Assembly: GCA_014898425.1 (NCBI GenBank)
Contig: RCSZ01000012.1
Coordinates: 1,178,001 to 1,242,000 of the forward strand
Length of the DNA stretch: 64,000 nucleotides
Reading direction: 5' to 3'
Source: Botryotinia globosa
Taxonomy: Eukaryota > Ascomycota > Leotiomycetes > Helotiales > Sclerotiniaceae
The notes beneath the pieces are model-generated. The model searched no databases. It was not told where the DNA came from and saw only the letters and a list, made by a program, of their open reading frames with translations. This document shows positions 46,783-57,834 of this stretch, in pieces (position 1 is the first letter of the stretch; each line of letters opens with the position of its first letter). Position numbers and translations under genes: made by a program.

Positions 46783-47356
46783 TCACATAGTCTCCACATC
46801 TTCCTCCACCCACCCCAAATCCCCCTTCCCCTTGAAGGCCTCCAGAATATCCGCCTGCTCGTTCAACATATACCTATCCGTTGGTCCTCCAATCTTTCCC
46901 AACTTTCTCCACCGTTCCTCCGAGTTCCGCTTATCTCCATGCGCTTCCTTTGCATTTTCCCAATGACCTTGCGAAAATGCAAGTAAGGTGCTGATTTTCT
47001 TATTCGGGATATCATAGACGAGAGAACAGATTGTTCCAGTTTCTTCGAGCCAGTTGCATTGCCAGAGAGCACCGGGTCGAATGCACTGGAATGAACAGCG
47101 TTGGTAGTTTACGCGACCCGCCATGGGCCCCCCGTGAATGGCGTAGATTATTAGGGTCGGGTGGGCGAAGTACCTTGGGGTATCAGTGGAGTTCGGTGAC
47201 AGGATGGACATAGGGGGATTACATTTCATATTTCCATTTTTGCGGGTTTCCGTTCGCGTCGTGAGCCGCGTAGTCGTAAATGAGATGCACATCTTTGATG
47301 TCTTTTTCGAATTGGGAGAGGTTCGCTGGGTCGGTTTTAGCGTGGACGGTAGGCAT
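46783..47356 (-). CDS. Phenolic acid decarboxylase
   Basis: Non-oxidative, cofactor-free decarboxylation of hydroxycinnamic acids (ferulic, p-coumaric) to vinylphenols. Exons 47356-47223 and 47173-46783 (49-nt intron) give 174 residues, the family's usual length. The catalytic set known from bacterial enzymes can be placed: paired tyrosines Y27 and Y29 in LIYDYA, R65 in HGGPMAGR, and E88 in CNWLEETGT. The lipocalin-like barrel segments IYAIHGGP and ISTLLAFSQGHWE follow. Useful for a plant-associated fungus meeting lignin-derived phenolics. Its 5' side faces an AT-rich inverted-repeat element about 145 bp upstream. Confidence 0.87.
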
Positions 47357-48672
47357 TGTAGATAATTATATTATGAATAGTATATAGAAGAGATGGGGGG
47401 GGACTGGAATTTGTGTATTCAGGAACACAAAAGTGGTATGTGGAAACGGAAGCCGTTCTTGCAGAAATGAGGAAAACAATGTATATATATAGTAACCGTG
47501 CACTTCTATTTGGTCGATCTCAAAAATACATCCAAATAAACCATTTTATTACTTTTTAGAAATTAGATTATTATTCTTTTAAATAGTTTTTTTTTAGAAT
47601 AAAATTTAATTATTTAATTATTTATATATAAATGATATTTATAATAAGATTTTCTTTTTTTTTAAAGAATTGATAGATATAATATATATTTTTAAAATTT
47701 TCTTATTAAAAAGTTCTTGAGAATTCGCTTATTTTGACTATAATTTCTAATATATTAGAATTTTAAAATATTAAATGAATATTTTATAATATATAAATTT
47801 TTTAAAAATAAAATAAATAGTTTTTATCAAAGAAAAAATAAAAATACATAAATTGATATAATTATTTCAAGAATAAATATACAATTTTCTTTAAAACTAA
47901 ATATATTTAAATGATGAGTTTTGATGCAAAATGACTATCGACCAAATAGAAGTACCCTAGTACTATACTTGAGAGGATCGAACAACCGCCACAGCACCAT
48001 TCTAATCGTATAATCCCAAGACCATTTTCAGCCTAATCCAGATGCCGAGATCTTCCCACAGAAAGGGAAGCTAGAATACATGTGGGGATGGAGTCTGAAT
48101 GATGCTGGCGAAGCGGGATGACGATTACAGAATCCGGGCCAGACCAATTTAAAATAGAGTTCTATCAAAAGCGACAAAGCATGGTTTTTTAGGATAGAGT
48201 CAAAAATACGAACTCCTATCTCGTACCACAAGAAGCCAGGAATCACATTGTAAAGGCAACTTCAACGCGAACTAAGACTTAGTGCCGCGCAACAAGTAAG
48301 CTTGTACTAGAATCAGGAGGTTTCTGCTTGAAGATTTTGGGGAAGTCCTGTTTCCTCGACGGGGCTAGAGGAAGATCTGCAATCCAGAAAAGTGGTAAAG
48401 AAAATCATAAAGTGTCATGTTGAGACTGTAGATTCTCGTCCGAACTTCTTACCACCCCTATGCGCGGCACTTGCGCGCGGTATCATGTACAATCTACAAA
48501 GTAGAGTTCCCTGGAGAAGAGGCTTCATTGTGTGAAATGAGCATGTCGGATGGAGGTCAAGGGCGGATGAGTAATCGCTAGATATCGCACGTGACGGAAC
48601 GCAAACGGAAGTCGCAACCAAAAGCGGTGTCTCAAATTCATTTTCAATAGTCGAAATATCCAACTCGTTCTA
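47357..48672. other. Intergenic with an AT-rich inverted-repeat element
   Basis: 1.3 kb. The left part is the decarboxylase promoter, then the element at 47502-47953. The right part is of ordinary composition with no recognised gene; ORFs at 48028 and 48415 have no family pattern. Confidence 0.45.
47502..47953. mobile_element. Small AT-rich element with 17-bp terminal inverted repeats (MITE-like)
   Basis: ACTTCTATTTGGTCGAT at 47502-47518 is repeated inverted and perfectly at 47937-47953. The about 418 bp between is extremely A+T-rich and has no coding capacity. Size (452 bp), inverted ends and composition fit a MITE altered by RIP. The ends differ from those of the 21.5-kb element, so it is a separate family. 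No target-site duplication is evident. Confidence 0.6.
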
Positions 48673-49526
48673 TCATCCACTTGTCCCAACAAAAACCACA
48701 AGCACGGCTGCATATGTTGCAGTTGCTGCGACGGTCTCCGTGTTATTTGCACGGAGAACAAGACTTGTGATTCCAGCAAACAATACCACAGCTATACTCG
48801 TCGTCACTAAACTCTTCGTCAAATTCTCCCCAATTCTCATAATGAGCATGGGAACTACAAGACTGGTTCCACCAGCAAAGGCGATTATAAATCGTGCAAG
48901 TTTATCGACGAAGAGAGAAACTTGTTCTGGTGGCTCGCCTTTGAGATACTCGTCTGTGCGAAGGAGTAGCTCGCGCTTGGTATATGTCAGTTGAGATGGG
49001 AGATGCGCTTTGGGCCACTTCCTCAGAGGGTCGACTGGTATCAAGGATTGATCTGGGAGACGACGATAAGCTGAGTTGAAGGGGGCCCCTGGTAAGCTGG
49101 CAATCTCTGGAAAGGCAAATGTGAGATCTTGATGCTTTTCATGTGCCTGAGATCCGGTAATATTTTGAAGGCTAGAGAAAAAGGCATAATCTCGAATTGC
49201 ATCGGCTTTCACAGAAGCGTGTTATTTATCTGGGGGGTTCACGTTGCTCTGTGTATTTTTGGGCGGAACATACCATACTGGTGCAAAGTTGAACTGAGAT
49301 CTCGAGTAACATCGTCAGATGCTGCCATGTTTGTCCACGTGTTACCCTTTTTCCTTGCCAATTCATTTTGGAGACGGACTATGTTGAGTTTTTGCAATCC
49401 ACGGAATGCCAGGAAATGCGGTTCCTCTATCGTATAAGCATAATGAAATAGCCGCTCTTCATAGGTCATTCCCTCTGAGATAATCCCAGCTCCTGACTTT
49501 CTCGGTCCACTCACAGCAAATGTCAT
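48673..49526 (-). CDS. DUF6594-like fungal membrane protein
   Basis: Exons 49526-49274 and 49205-48673 (68-nt intron) give 261 residues. The N-terminal half is soluble and helical (HFLAFRGLQKLNIVRLQNEL). From about residue 175 there are three hydrophobic segments: RFIIAFAGGTSLVVPMLIMR, LVTTSIAVVLFAGITSLVL, and VAATATYAAVLVVFVG at the very C terminus. A soluble helical part followed by three C-terminal membrane segments is the layout of the fungal DUF6594 family, common in plant-associated ascomycetes and of unknown function. It shares a 233-bp divergent region with the next gene. Confidence 0.65.
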
Positions 49527-49759
49527 CCTGTCAGGAAATTATTGTGGTATTAATTGAGGCAGCGAACTTTCACTTCATAAACGAGTTTCGGTGGGTTCCT
49601 CGCCTTTGGTTCAATCCTTGCTTATGCAATAACGTGGTAATATGCAGGCGCTCATGTGACCATCTGCAGAGCAGCATTACTTGTTTTCAGCTCGTGAGTA
49701 AAATGCTCCCCAAGTACGATTCGTTTGGATCGAATTCTTGGGTCATATAAATCCATAGT

Positions 49760-50590
49760 TTGCCAGGTCTATTGAATTCCTGCTTTCCGATGGACCAAAC
49801 TTCTCGGGGCAGCAAAGGCAATGCTGCCGATTCCGACAATGTTCATTTTGCAATCATCACACAGAAAGATTCAAGCAATCTTGATGGAATGGCGCATTTT
49901 GAATTACCAAGATATGATGTCCAAGATTTCAGTGAGATAGCTGGATTAACTACAGTTGGCATTGCGAATGAAATTTACACAAATTACCGGCGTGGTCGAT
50001 TAATGCTTTTCGAAATTGCCCGCAGAAAACGGCCGTGGACCTCGGTTTTGCTCAAAAATAAAGATAGAGTAAAGCTTGATGAACCTGCATCGAAATTAGA
50101 TCGTGCTATCTGGGATTTGCAACATGATGCGAGTTTGAATTGGCAAGTCGGTAGACCAATTAATTATTATTGGTATTTTCATACCCAAGCATTATCAAAG
50201 TCTAACGAAGAATTGCTTGAGATGAGCCGGATGATGAGAGAGCTTATTTTCGATGATTCGGAGATCAAAGCATTTCTAGGTAAGGTATTTGTAGCCCAAA
50301 GAATTTGGAGCGTCAAGTTCTGATAAAGTCTCTTGACTGCAGATAGCGCGACTGCGATCCTCTTGGGACTAGACAAGCGGCTTCGTGACGACTTCATACA
50401 ACCTCTCAAGCAATGTATGGTGAACAGGCAGGAAGTAAATTACCAAGATCTCGTCGAAAAGGTTCGAGAAATTCACAAGGAAGTTGCAGGCTGCTACTTC
50501 CGTCTGCACGGACAGTTTGCTCGACGCCAGAAAGAGCTCACGGAGAAGGCAAAGATAGATTGGCTGGGAAACGATTTGAGAACAGAATGA
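49760..50590 (+). CDS. Unrecognised fungal protein
   Basis: Exons 49760-50279 and 50343-50590 (63-nt intron, GTAAGG..GCAG) give 255 residues; starting at the second ATG (49790) would give 245. The chain is largely helical and charged. A segment VGRPINYYWYFHTQALSKSN near the middle and LGLDKRLRDDFIQPLKQC after the splice look ordered. No signal peptide, membrane span or known motif was seen. It is divergent from the DUF6594-like gene and might share its control. Confidence 0.55.
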
Positions 50591-51016
50591 TCCTGACCTT
50601 CAGTCAAAGATACAGTGGGCTGAAGACATGATATACGAATTCGATTCCTATTTGTAAACAACCCATCACCTGCTCTTGTTCATTTTTCTGGCCAACTACT
50701 GGATTGTGGTTCTTTAAATCGAGATCGCAACCTTGATGCAATTTTAGATATGATACAAGTTTCCAAAAGGCCACCTTTTTTTTTGACATGCTATTGTGCC
50801 CAGAATTAAAATGCAAATTCATCCCATCCCATTCCATGTATCCAAGATCCTTTTCTTTTTCCAATCTTTGTAAGAAATCGTCGTCTCATGTGTAGTGTAC
50901 ATAGTAACACAAGTATTCCACAGCCATCACGCCTCATCCCCTTTCACCGAGCTTTCGATACCAACCAAATTTTAGTTCTTGCTACATCTCAACACTTTCT
51001 CCCCCGAATCAAAGAA
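50591..51016. other. Convergent intergenic, no feature seen
   Basis: 426 bp between two convergent 3' ends; no repeat or RNA gene was recognised. Confidence 0.5.
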
Positions 51017-52291
51017 CTATTGAGCCACAACACCATTCGTCTCGCCATTCCCTTGAACAGCCGCTTCCTCTTCCACCATCTTTCCCTCTCCATCTCCATA
51101 CAAAAAGAATTGTACAAAAACACCCGCATCCAATAACAAGGTACCGGCGCTACCTGCCAACCAACTCGCGTTTACGGCAATATAGCGCAGATATTCAGAT
51201 CGTGCTTCGCCACTTTCGCACTTTGAGTGTCCGTGTCTCGAGGATGTGAGACAGGGGGCTTCGTAAGCGAAGATGGAAAGGACGTATGTGAGATTTCCAA
51301 TACAAGCGAATAAGAAGAAAAGCATTGAGATTCCCTGAGTAGATTTACGACGATAGTTAAGGAGAAGTTGAGGGACTCGAGAACTTAGGTAGAGGATGGC
51401 ACAGAGGTAGCCGAAGGTTTGTCCCAAGGGGGAAAAAGTTGGGCTGGTGTGAGTAGGTGAGTGTTTATCATGTGTTTTGTGGGACTGGGCGGAAGAGGAG
51501 TTGGATATCCACCAGCCAAGAACACCGGCAATGCAGACGAGAATGATGCTAAAGAAATTGAAGAGGAAGGTTTGCATTGGAGAAGTTCTGGCTTTCTTGG
51601 TGGTGGGTGTATCGGTAGAAGAAGGGTCAAGAAGCGGAACAACGGGAGAGAGATGTTGAGCCGAGACAGAAGTGCCACTATGTCTTCTCTCTAGGCCACT
51701 GAGGAGCGCTGTAGTTTCGCTGGGCGTGCTAGCTGCTATTGCTGCGTAGGTGGGCTTGGGTGGGGATGGTGGTGGCTTGACTTCGTCGCGCCAGGTGAAG
51801 CCCTTATAATAGAAACATTGACCCAGAAGAACTATATCTGCTATGGTGTAGTAGACGGCGAGTATAATCTAATGATGTCAACATCGATATCACGTGAAAC
51901 TCATTGGACAATATTTACCATAGTAGGGAGAACACCTTGGAGCACAGCACCCCAGATATTGAAAACATCACCGGCAAGCCATATAATAATGAATTGTAGA
52001 GACAATCCATCAGCCTATTGATATTAGCACATTGCACTCATTCAATTGCTTCCAATAACCCAATTGGCTTGCAAACAGAATCTCAATGAAAGTACTCACC
52101 GAACCTCGTCTCCAATTCTCAATAATCTGAGGACTAAACACCACTATCCAACAAGCAATCGATATCGAACTAATTCTCATCAGCATTTTCCTTTATCCAA
52201 GATTTCCAAACTAAAGCTCGATTGACACGTACCCACATATCCCCGATATAGCAGTAATATCCAAATTCAAATTCTGAGTCGGAGGAATCAT
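51017..52291 (-). CDS. PQ-loop repeat vacuolar/lysosomal amino-acid transporter (Ypq1-like)
   Basis: Exons 52291-52233, 52169-52100, 52014-51919 and 51868-51017 give 358 residues. Two PQ-loop repeats are present. The first is around residue 35 (VVFSPQIIENWRRGSADGLS), the second around residue 230 (SSRVPQLLLNYRRKSTQGIS). About seven membrane segments fit the family, with a Pro/Ser-rich loop of about 80 residues between the third and fourth. Yeast Ypq1-3 and human PQLC2 export cationic amino acids from the vacuole/lysosome; the same role is inferred. Divergent from the NADH pyrophosphatase gene. Confidence 0.88.
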
Positions 52292-53088
52292 CCTGAATCT
52301 TCGTATAGACCCAATCTCAAAAGAATTGTAAATATATCAAATACGACAACCCAAAAATGAAAGTCTGTTTTGAAAAAAAATCTCTCCCTCTCCAAATTTT
52401 GCTATCAAAAAAATCAAAGAAAAAAATATGACTCGATATTCTTAACCCAACTCTAGTATGATGATGTATGTATGATCTGATGTATATGTGGCGGTCTACC
52501 AAACCTCTCTAGTAATGGTAAGACAGGAAAAAGTAACGCAGTGCCGTCAAGTCGAGCCAACTTCTCGAATGATGGATATTCTGATATCCTAATCGCAGCA
52601 AAGGAGCGAGATATGAAGTGAAAAGTCTGGATAGTGTTTGGAAGATTCTGCTGAAGGAGACAATTAATTACGGTGAAAGATACTTTGTTCAAAGCAAGGT
52701 TTGTCGGTCGTTTGTAGCTCACATGACTAATGATTATCACATGATGCGGACGCTTGTCCGATTAGAGGTGGATGGGATGGATGGGATGGATGAGATGGAT
52801 GGGATGGATGGGACTGGGGTAGCTGTCAATTAGATACCGGTCGGAGCTCGGCGGGAGAAGGAGGGAGAGACGTCATTATTGATTTGTTTATTTATTTATT
52901 TAGAAATCCCGAGGGTCGGAATTTAGATAAAAGATAGAGTAGCCACCCCACTAGTTCCTTTGCTATAATAATAGATTTGATCCGTCTCTCTCTCTCTACT
53001 CGAGTACTCTTGAACATTATAATATATAAACCCTCTCCCTTCAGAACACGTTCCTCCTCGCCACCATCCAAATCACAATATCCAAACC
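52292..53088. promoter_or_regulatory. Divergent region, PQ-loop transporter / NADH pyrophosphatase
   Basis: 797 bp holding two opposite promoters, a GATGGGATGG-type minisatellite at 52769-52813 and a TTTA run near 52890. No gene was seen. Confidence 0.45.
52769..52813. repeat. GATGGGATGG-type short tandem repeat
   Basis: About 45 bp of GGATG/GGATGGGATG units with one GAGATG variant, inside a divergent promoter region. It can slip in length. Confidence 0.8.
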
Positions 53089-54427
53089 ATGCCCGAACCT
53101 TCTCTCCCATCCCCTGCTCACCCCGACGTCGATTCCATGCTATCCCGCAAATTCGGCCGCGAAGTAGCCAACTACTTCTCCGGCTCGCCCCTCAACCGTG
53201 TTTCCTTCCTCCGCGCCAACCATGACTTCATCTCCAGCGCATTCACACATCCCGCTACCAACTTCCTCCTTCTCAACAATCTCGCTCCGCTGACGAAAGA
53301 TCCCAGTCACCTGGCCTATTCCTCCCACTCCGACATCACGGGATTGACGGGACAGAACCCGTTTGAGAAGGATGAGGAGACGATGATTAAAGAGTTTAAC
53401 TCTTCCAAGACGTTCCCCTTAGTTTTATTCCTGGGCTTGGACGAGCGGAGTAAAGATAAAGAAGGATTCAAGCATGGGATCTACAGCGGAATCCCTTATT
53501 TTGCAATCGATGTGACCCCGAAAGGAACATACGAAAACGAAGCAAATAGCGTGGTCAAAGCCATGCGGGAAAAAGGATTGGTATTTCAAGAGGGCAGAAT
53601 CCTCATGAGTCTCGACGCACAAGAAGCTGCCATTTTCGCCCAGGCACGAGCGCTTCTGGATTGGAATGCTAGGAATCCTTTCTGTGGCGGATGCGGACAA
53701 CCCACGCTTTCTGTGAGTGTGCTCCATTCTCCTTGGAGATGAAAACAAAAGAATAATCTCCACTTGAAAATATCATCAAAAACTAACAGAATCCCAGATC
53801 AACGCAGGCACCAAACGCGTGTGTCCCCCCACCGATTTCGCCTCTCTCCCCACCGCCCAAGCAGGAACCACCCCCGCAACCCCCACCCAAAGAGCCTCCT
53901 GCGCAACCCGCAAAGGCGTATCCAATCTCTGTTTCCCCCGCACAGACCCCACCGTCATCATGGCCGTCGTCAGCCACGACGGCAAACGCATTCTGCTCGG
54001 CCGTCAAAAGCGCTGGCCGCAATACTGGTACAGCGCGCTGGCCGGGTTCTGCGAGCCCGCCGAATCCGTCGAGGAAGCCGTGCGTCGCGAAGTCTGGGAG
54101 GAATCCGGTGTGAAGCTCGGTCGTGTGGTCATTCATAGTACCCAACCCTGGCCCTATCCTGCAAACTTGATGATTGGTGCTATTGCCCAAGCGTTGCCGG
54201 ATGGTGAGAAGATTCATCTGGAGCATGATCCTGAATTGGAAGATGCAAAGTGGTTTGAGATGGAGGAGATTAGGGAGGCGTTGTTGAATGGAACGAGCCC
54301 GTTGGGAGAACCAGCTAGTGAGGGGTATAAGGAGGGAAATTTGAGGTTACCATCTGTCACGGCCATTGCGACGCAGTTAATCAAGGCGGTTGCAGAGGGT
54401 TTTTTGGGTGAGAGTCCTAAGATTTAA
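53089..54427 (+). CDS. NPY1: NADH pyrophosphatase (Npy1/NUDT12-type Nudix hydrolase)
   Basis: Cleaves NADH/NAD-type dinucleotides to nucleoside monophosphates and also deNADs capped RNA in homologues. Exons 53089-53712 and 53798-54427 give 417 residues. The N-terminal NUDIX-like domain is followed by a zinc ribbon (FCGGCG near residue 200, a third Cys in RVCP and a fourth in NLCFPRTDP). The Nudix box GFCEPAESVEEAVRREVWEE runs from about residue 291, and the NADH-specific STQPWPYPANLM motif is near 325. Two AG acceptors lie close together; the second (53797) keeps frame. No PTS1 tripeptide ends the protein. Confidence 0.92.
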
Positions 54428-54962
54428 GGGGGGAATGAGATGTGGTTGGTTGGTTACATGGAAGTCATGTGAGCTAGATTCTGAGGATATAGAAATTAGA
54501 ATATTTCCACATTGATGGGGATTGTAATAAGTAGTCTATGCTAGGTATCTAGATGGTAAGATTATAATTTGATGATCGATAGATCTCACGACACTTGCAT
54601 GTCAAAACGAAATTGAATATCCAAATACACAAGCTCTTCTTTGGAAGTGGGTGATATGTAATGTAATTGACGATTAAAACCCCAGACGCTCGCTACCTGA
54701 ACACCAAACTGCAACAACAAACTGCAACAACAAGTAGGCAATAAAATCATTTCATTCTTTCATCAAAATCATCTATCATCAATCAGAGCAACAGACATCT
54801 GGCCTAGTCTTGTCTGATCTACCTAGAAACTAAGGATAGAAAGTAACAATCTATCTCAGTTCTCCTATCAATCCCATCTCATACTACCCAGCTGTTTCAT
54901 CCCATTCCATACATTATACGCAGAAAGCATCATCAAAAGATACCAGCCAATTACGCTACACA
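54428..54962. other. Convergent intergenic, no feature seen
   Basis: 535 bp between two 3' ends; no gene or notable repeat was recognised. Confidence 0.5.
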
Positions 54963-56591
54963 TTAAGGATTTGTCTCGGCAAAATTGGATCTATTTCGTT
55001 CTCGTCCCACTTGAACACGAGGAGAACCGGTAAGAAAATCTTCAGACGTTGCTTCTTCAGGAGGTGGAGTAAGACTTTTCTCCCATTGATTCATCATTGT
55101 GGATACAGTTTTCTTAAGATTGCCCGGTTTCAATTGATCGAGAGCAGGCCATGGAATTTCATCCCTTCTTGAGGGCGAGTCTGGCGGGTTGTTCGAGTCC
55201 ATAATGCTATGATTGGTTAGCGAAAATATTCTTTTGCCAGGAACACAATGAAATTCTCACTTTACTTCATCTTCGCCGCTTGCATTTCCGGGAGTCACTG
55301 GACCGGATAATGTAGAACTACCGCTCCATCTCATGGGCGATTTAGGAGCTGGAGAATCCCAATTTGACCAATCATCATCGTCGATAGTAGCGGTAGGAAA
55401 TGAAATCGGTCTTGCGCGTTTCTTTTGAACGTTGGTGGGTTTCATGGGTGCCACAAGAGTATCGGGATCTTGCCATAATGCGCCTCCCAAATCTAGCAGA
55501 GCGGGATTATCACCAGTTAAGGAATCCCATGTTCTTTGTGACGATGGATCTGGTCTTGGTGATTTTCCTCGTCGGCCTCGTAAGCTACCCTTACTAATTC
55601 GCTTATTTAGTCCGCGTTGTGTTGCATCCAAGCTTGATCGTTTGTTCGCTGTGCCATTGACCGCTTCGTCTCCTACTGTAGCTTGTCGGAGGTCCTCAAG
55701 GAATGTCCATAGCCCGGCTTTAACATCTTCTGTAATCTGTTTCACTCCATGTGTCACCCCTAGTCCTCCTTGGTATGAATGTCTATTTGCTCGATTTGTG
55801 TTGACCCTGGAGATACCAATACTTGTATCCGGCATAGTTGTGCTTCTTGGAAGGTCGACTGAGGTTGTTCCGGTCGATTCGGGAAGCGTAGAATTGTGCG
55901 TCATTCTTTCTGGGGAAAGGAGCGAAAGGGTACGAGTATGACCACCAGTAATGATTTTCCTTCGTGGATTCTTCTGATCTTTGGGTAGGTGAGGAAGATT
56001 GGCAAGAAAAGCTTTCTTTCGATCCATATCTATGCTTTGTCTTGGAGTCGTGAGTGCGTTCTCGTCAGCAGACCCGCGCTCAGTTTGCACAGGTTGAAGC
56101 TTCTCGACATGGCGAATTTCTGCTCTCTTCTTTGTTGCTTCATGATTCGCCCATTGTTTTTTCAACTGCTTGAGCTCATTTTCAGCTTTGTCCAGCTCCT
56201 CCTTAAGCTCGAGGACCCTCCTTTCCTGACTAGCTAGGGCGACTAAAAACCCGTTTGAATCATTTGGCGATAGGATAACGTTGGGATCTGCAGGTGTGCC
56301 GGGAACTGATGGAGCATTTGATGAGGTTGGAGTAGCTCTGACTGATTCGAGGCCATTGCTTGGAGCAACGGGGAAACTTAGCGAAAGTCGATTCGGTCTT
56401 CTTGAAGTATAAGATAGTGCACGATCTGGTCGTACAATGGGTCGAGGTGGATGATTTGTAGAGAAGTTTACTCTATTGGGTGAAGTACCAATATGGGGAC
56501 TTGGTACATCAGTAGGTTGATCGGCCCCTGTTAGAATTGATTCAACAGAAGCACGATCAATTGAGGTTGTTCGGACGTGGAATGAATCCAT
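54963..56591 (-). CDS. DUF4048-like fungal protein
   Basis: Exons 56591-55261 and 55206-54963 (54-nt intron, donor GTGAGA) give 524 residues. An N-terminal Ser/Pro/Arg-rich region with RLSLSFPVAPSN precedes a predicted coiled coil (LVALASQERRVLELKEELDK to about residue 165), followed by a basic/Ser-rich part with KKAFLANLPHLP and a VKQITEDVKAGLWTFLEDLR helix near residue 310. The C terminus is acidic/Trp-containing (DDDDWSNWDSPAPKSPMRW) before the last exon. This order matches the fungal DUF4048 family of unknown function. The 5' start at 56591 was preferred over 56666 because the upstream 25 residues are hydrophobic and fall in the probable leader. Confidence 0.72.
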
Positions 56592-57834
56592 TGTGCATAT
56601 TGGAGAGGATAAGTATATATAATGATCACAGAATAGTGGAATGAAAGTAATTTTGAATATAAGCATTCAATGTTGAAGAAATTCTGGTGTTTATGTCTGT
56701 GTTTGTTATCGTAATCGAACAATGGTATAATCGTGATGCATTTGGCCAGTAGGGGAGGCGATATGATAGGTCAACAAGTAAGCAAAAAGGAGTATGATAT
56801 GAAAGCGAACAAGTGAAGGGGGAGGGAGAGAGAGATGAGATGAGATGAATAAAGGAATAGAAAATTGATTTTTGATCACATAGAAATGAATGCGATGATC
56901 ATAAACATCATATAAGAGAAATAAATGGTAGTAGACGCAATCATAGAAAGATGGATGAGTTGTGTTGTGAGAGAAGTCAAGTCAAGTGAAGTGAAGTGAA
57001 GTGAAGGACAGAAAAGGCAGAAAAGACAGAAAAGACAGAAAAGACTTCAACGGTTCTGTCTGTCTTATTACTCCCGTCTTGAGTTCTTATTAGGGACCTC
57101 AGTAGGTTGGTTGTCTATTTAAAAAGAGATTGTTATTGTTATTGTTATTGTTATTATTACAGTATTATGTTAGCTGATCCTTGGGTTGCCTAGGTAGGTA
57201 GATTAGATACTTATTATAATAGTTGTCAAGACTCGCTGAGCAAGACATTTGGATTACATACTAGTAATATAGTACTACATAACTATCTATAAGTGTTGAG
57301 TATCATTCTTGACACAAGTGATGAAGGATGAAGGATGAAGAATGAAGAAACAAACAGATGGGATGAACTCTCCATTGAATTTAGACATATTAATAAGACA
57401 GTCTAGCCCTTTTCAACGAGAAAGGGGAAATTCGAGATCAAAGCAGCCAGTCATCCAGTCATCAAAGTCGGAAGTCGGACGTCGGACGTCGGACGTTATA
57501 AACTCCGACTGAAAGCATCAAGGTCACGAGATTTCGAGCTGTTTTCGTTTTCGTCTAGTCTGTCTAGTGTCTAGTGTCTAGTGTCTATTGTACTTTCTAC
57601 TACAACAAAGTTTCGACGCGACTTGGACTACTACCACTGTTATAACAAAGATATATCAAAGATATACCGATATACCTATCACTACACATTCATTTTTCCA
57701 TAACCAAAACCATACTCCCTTGCAAAATATGAACACTTTCACATATTCATACTGCTGTTCATCTTATTCGTTCCCTTGCTCATCAACACTGCACATCTCA
57801 TCCCACTTGCTTATGTTTAACAGCCTTTCTTACA
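56592..57834. promoter_or_regulatory. 1.2-kb divergent region with purine-rich and short repeats
   Basis: It separates two opposite starts. It contains AAGTCAAGTGAAGTGAAG-like and CAGAAAAGA repeats (56970-57050), TTATTG units (about 57129-57155) and a GTCGGACGTCGGACGTC stretch near 57480. These may be long 5' UTRs. No gene was recognised. Confidence 0.4.
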
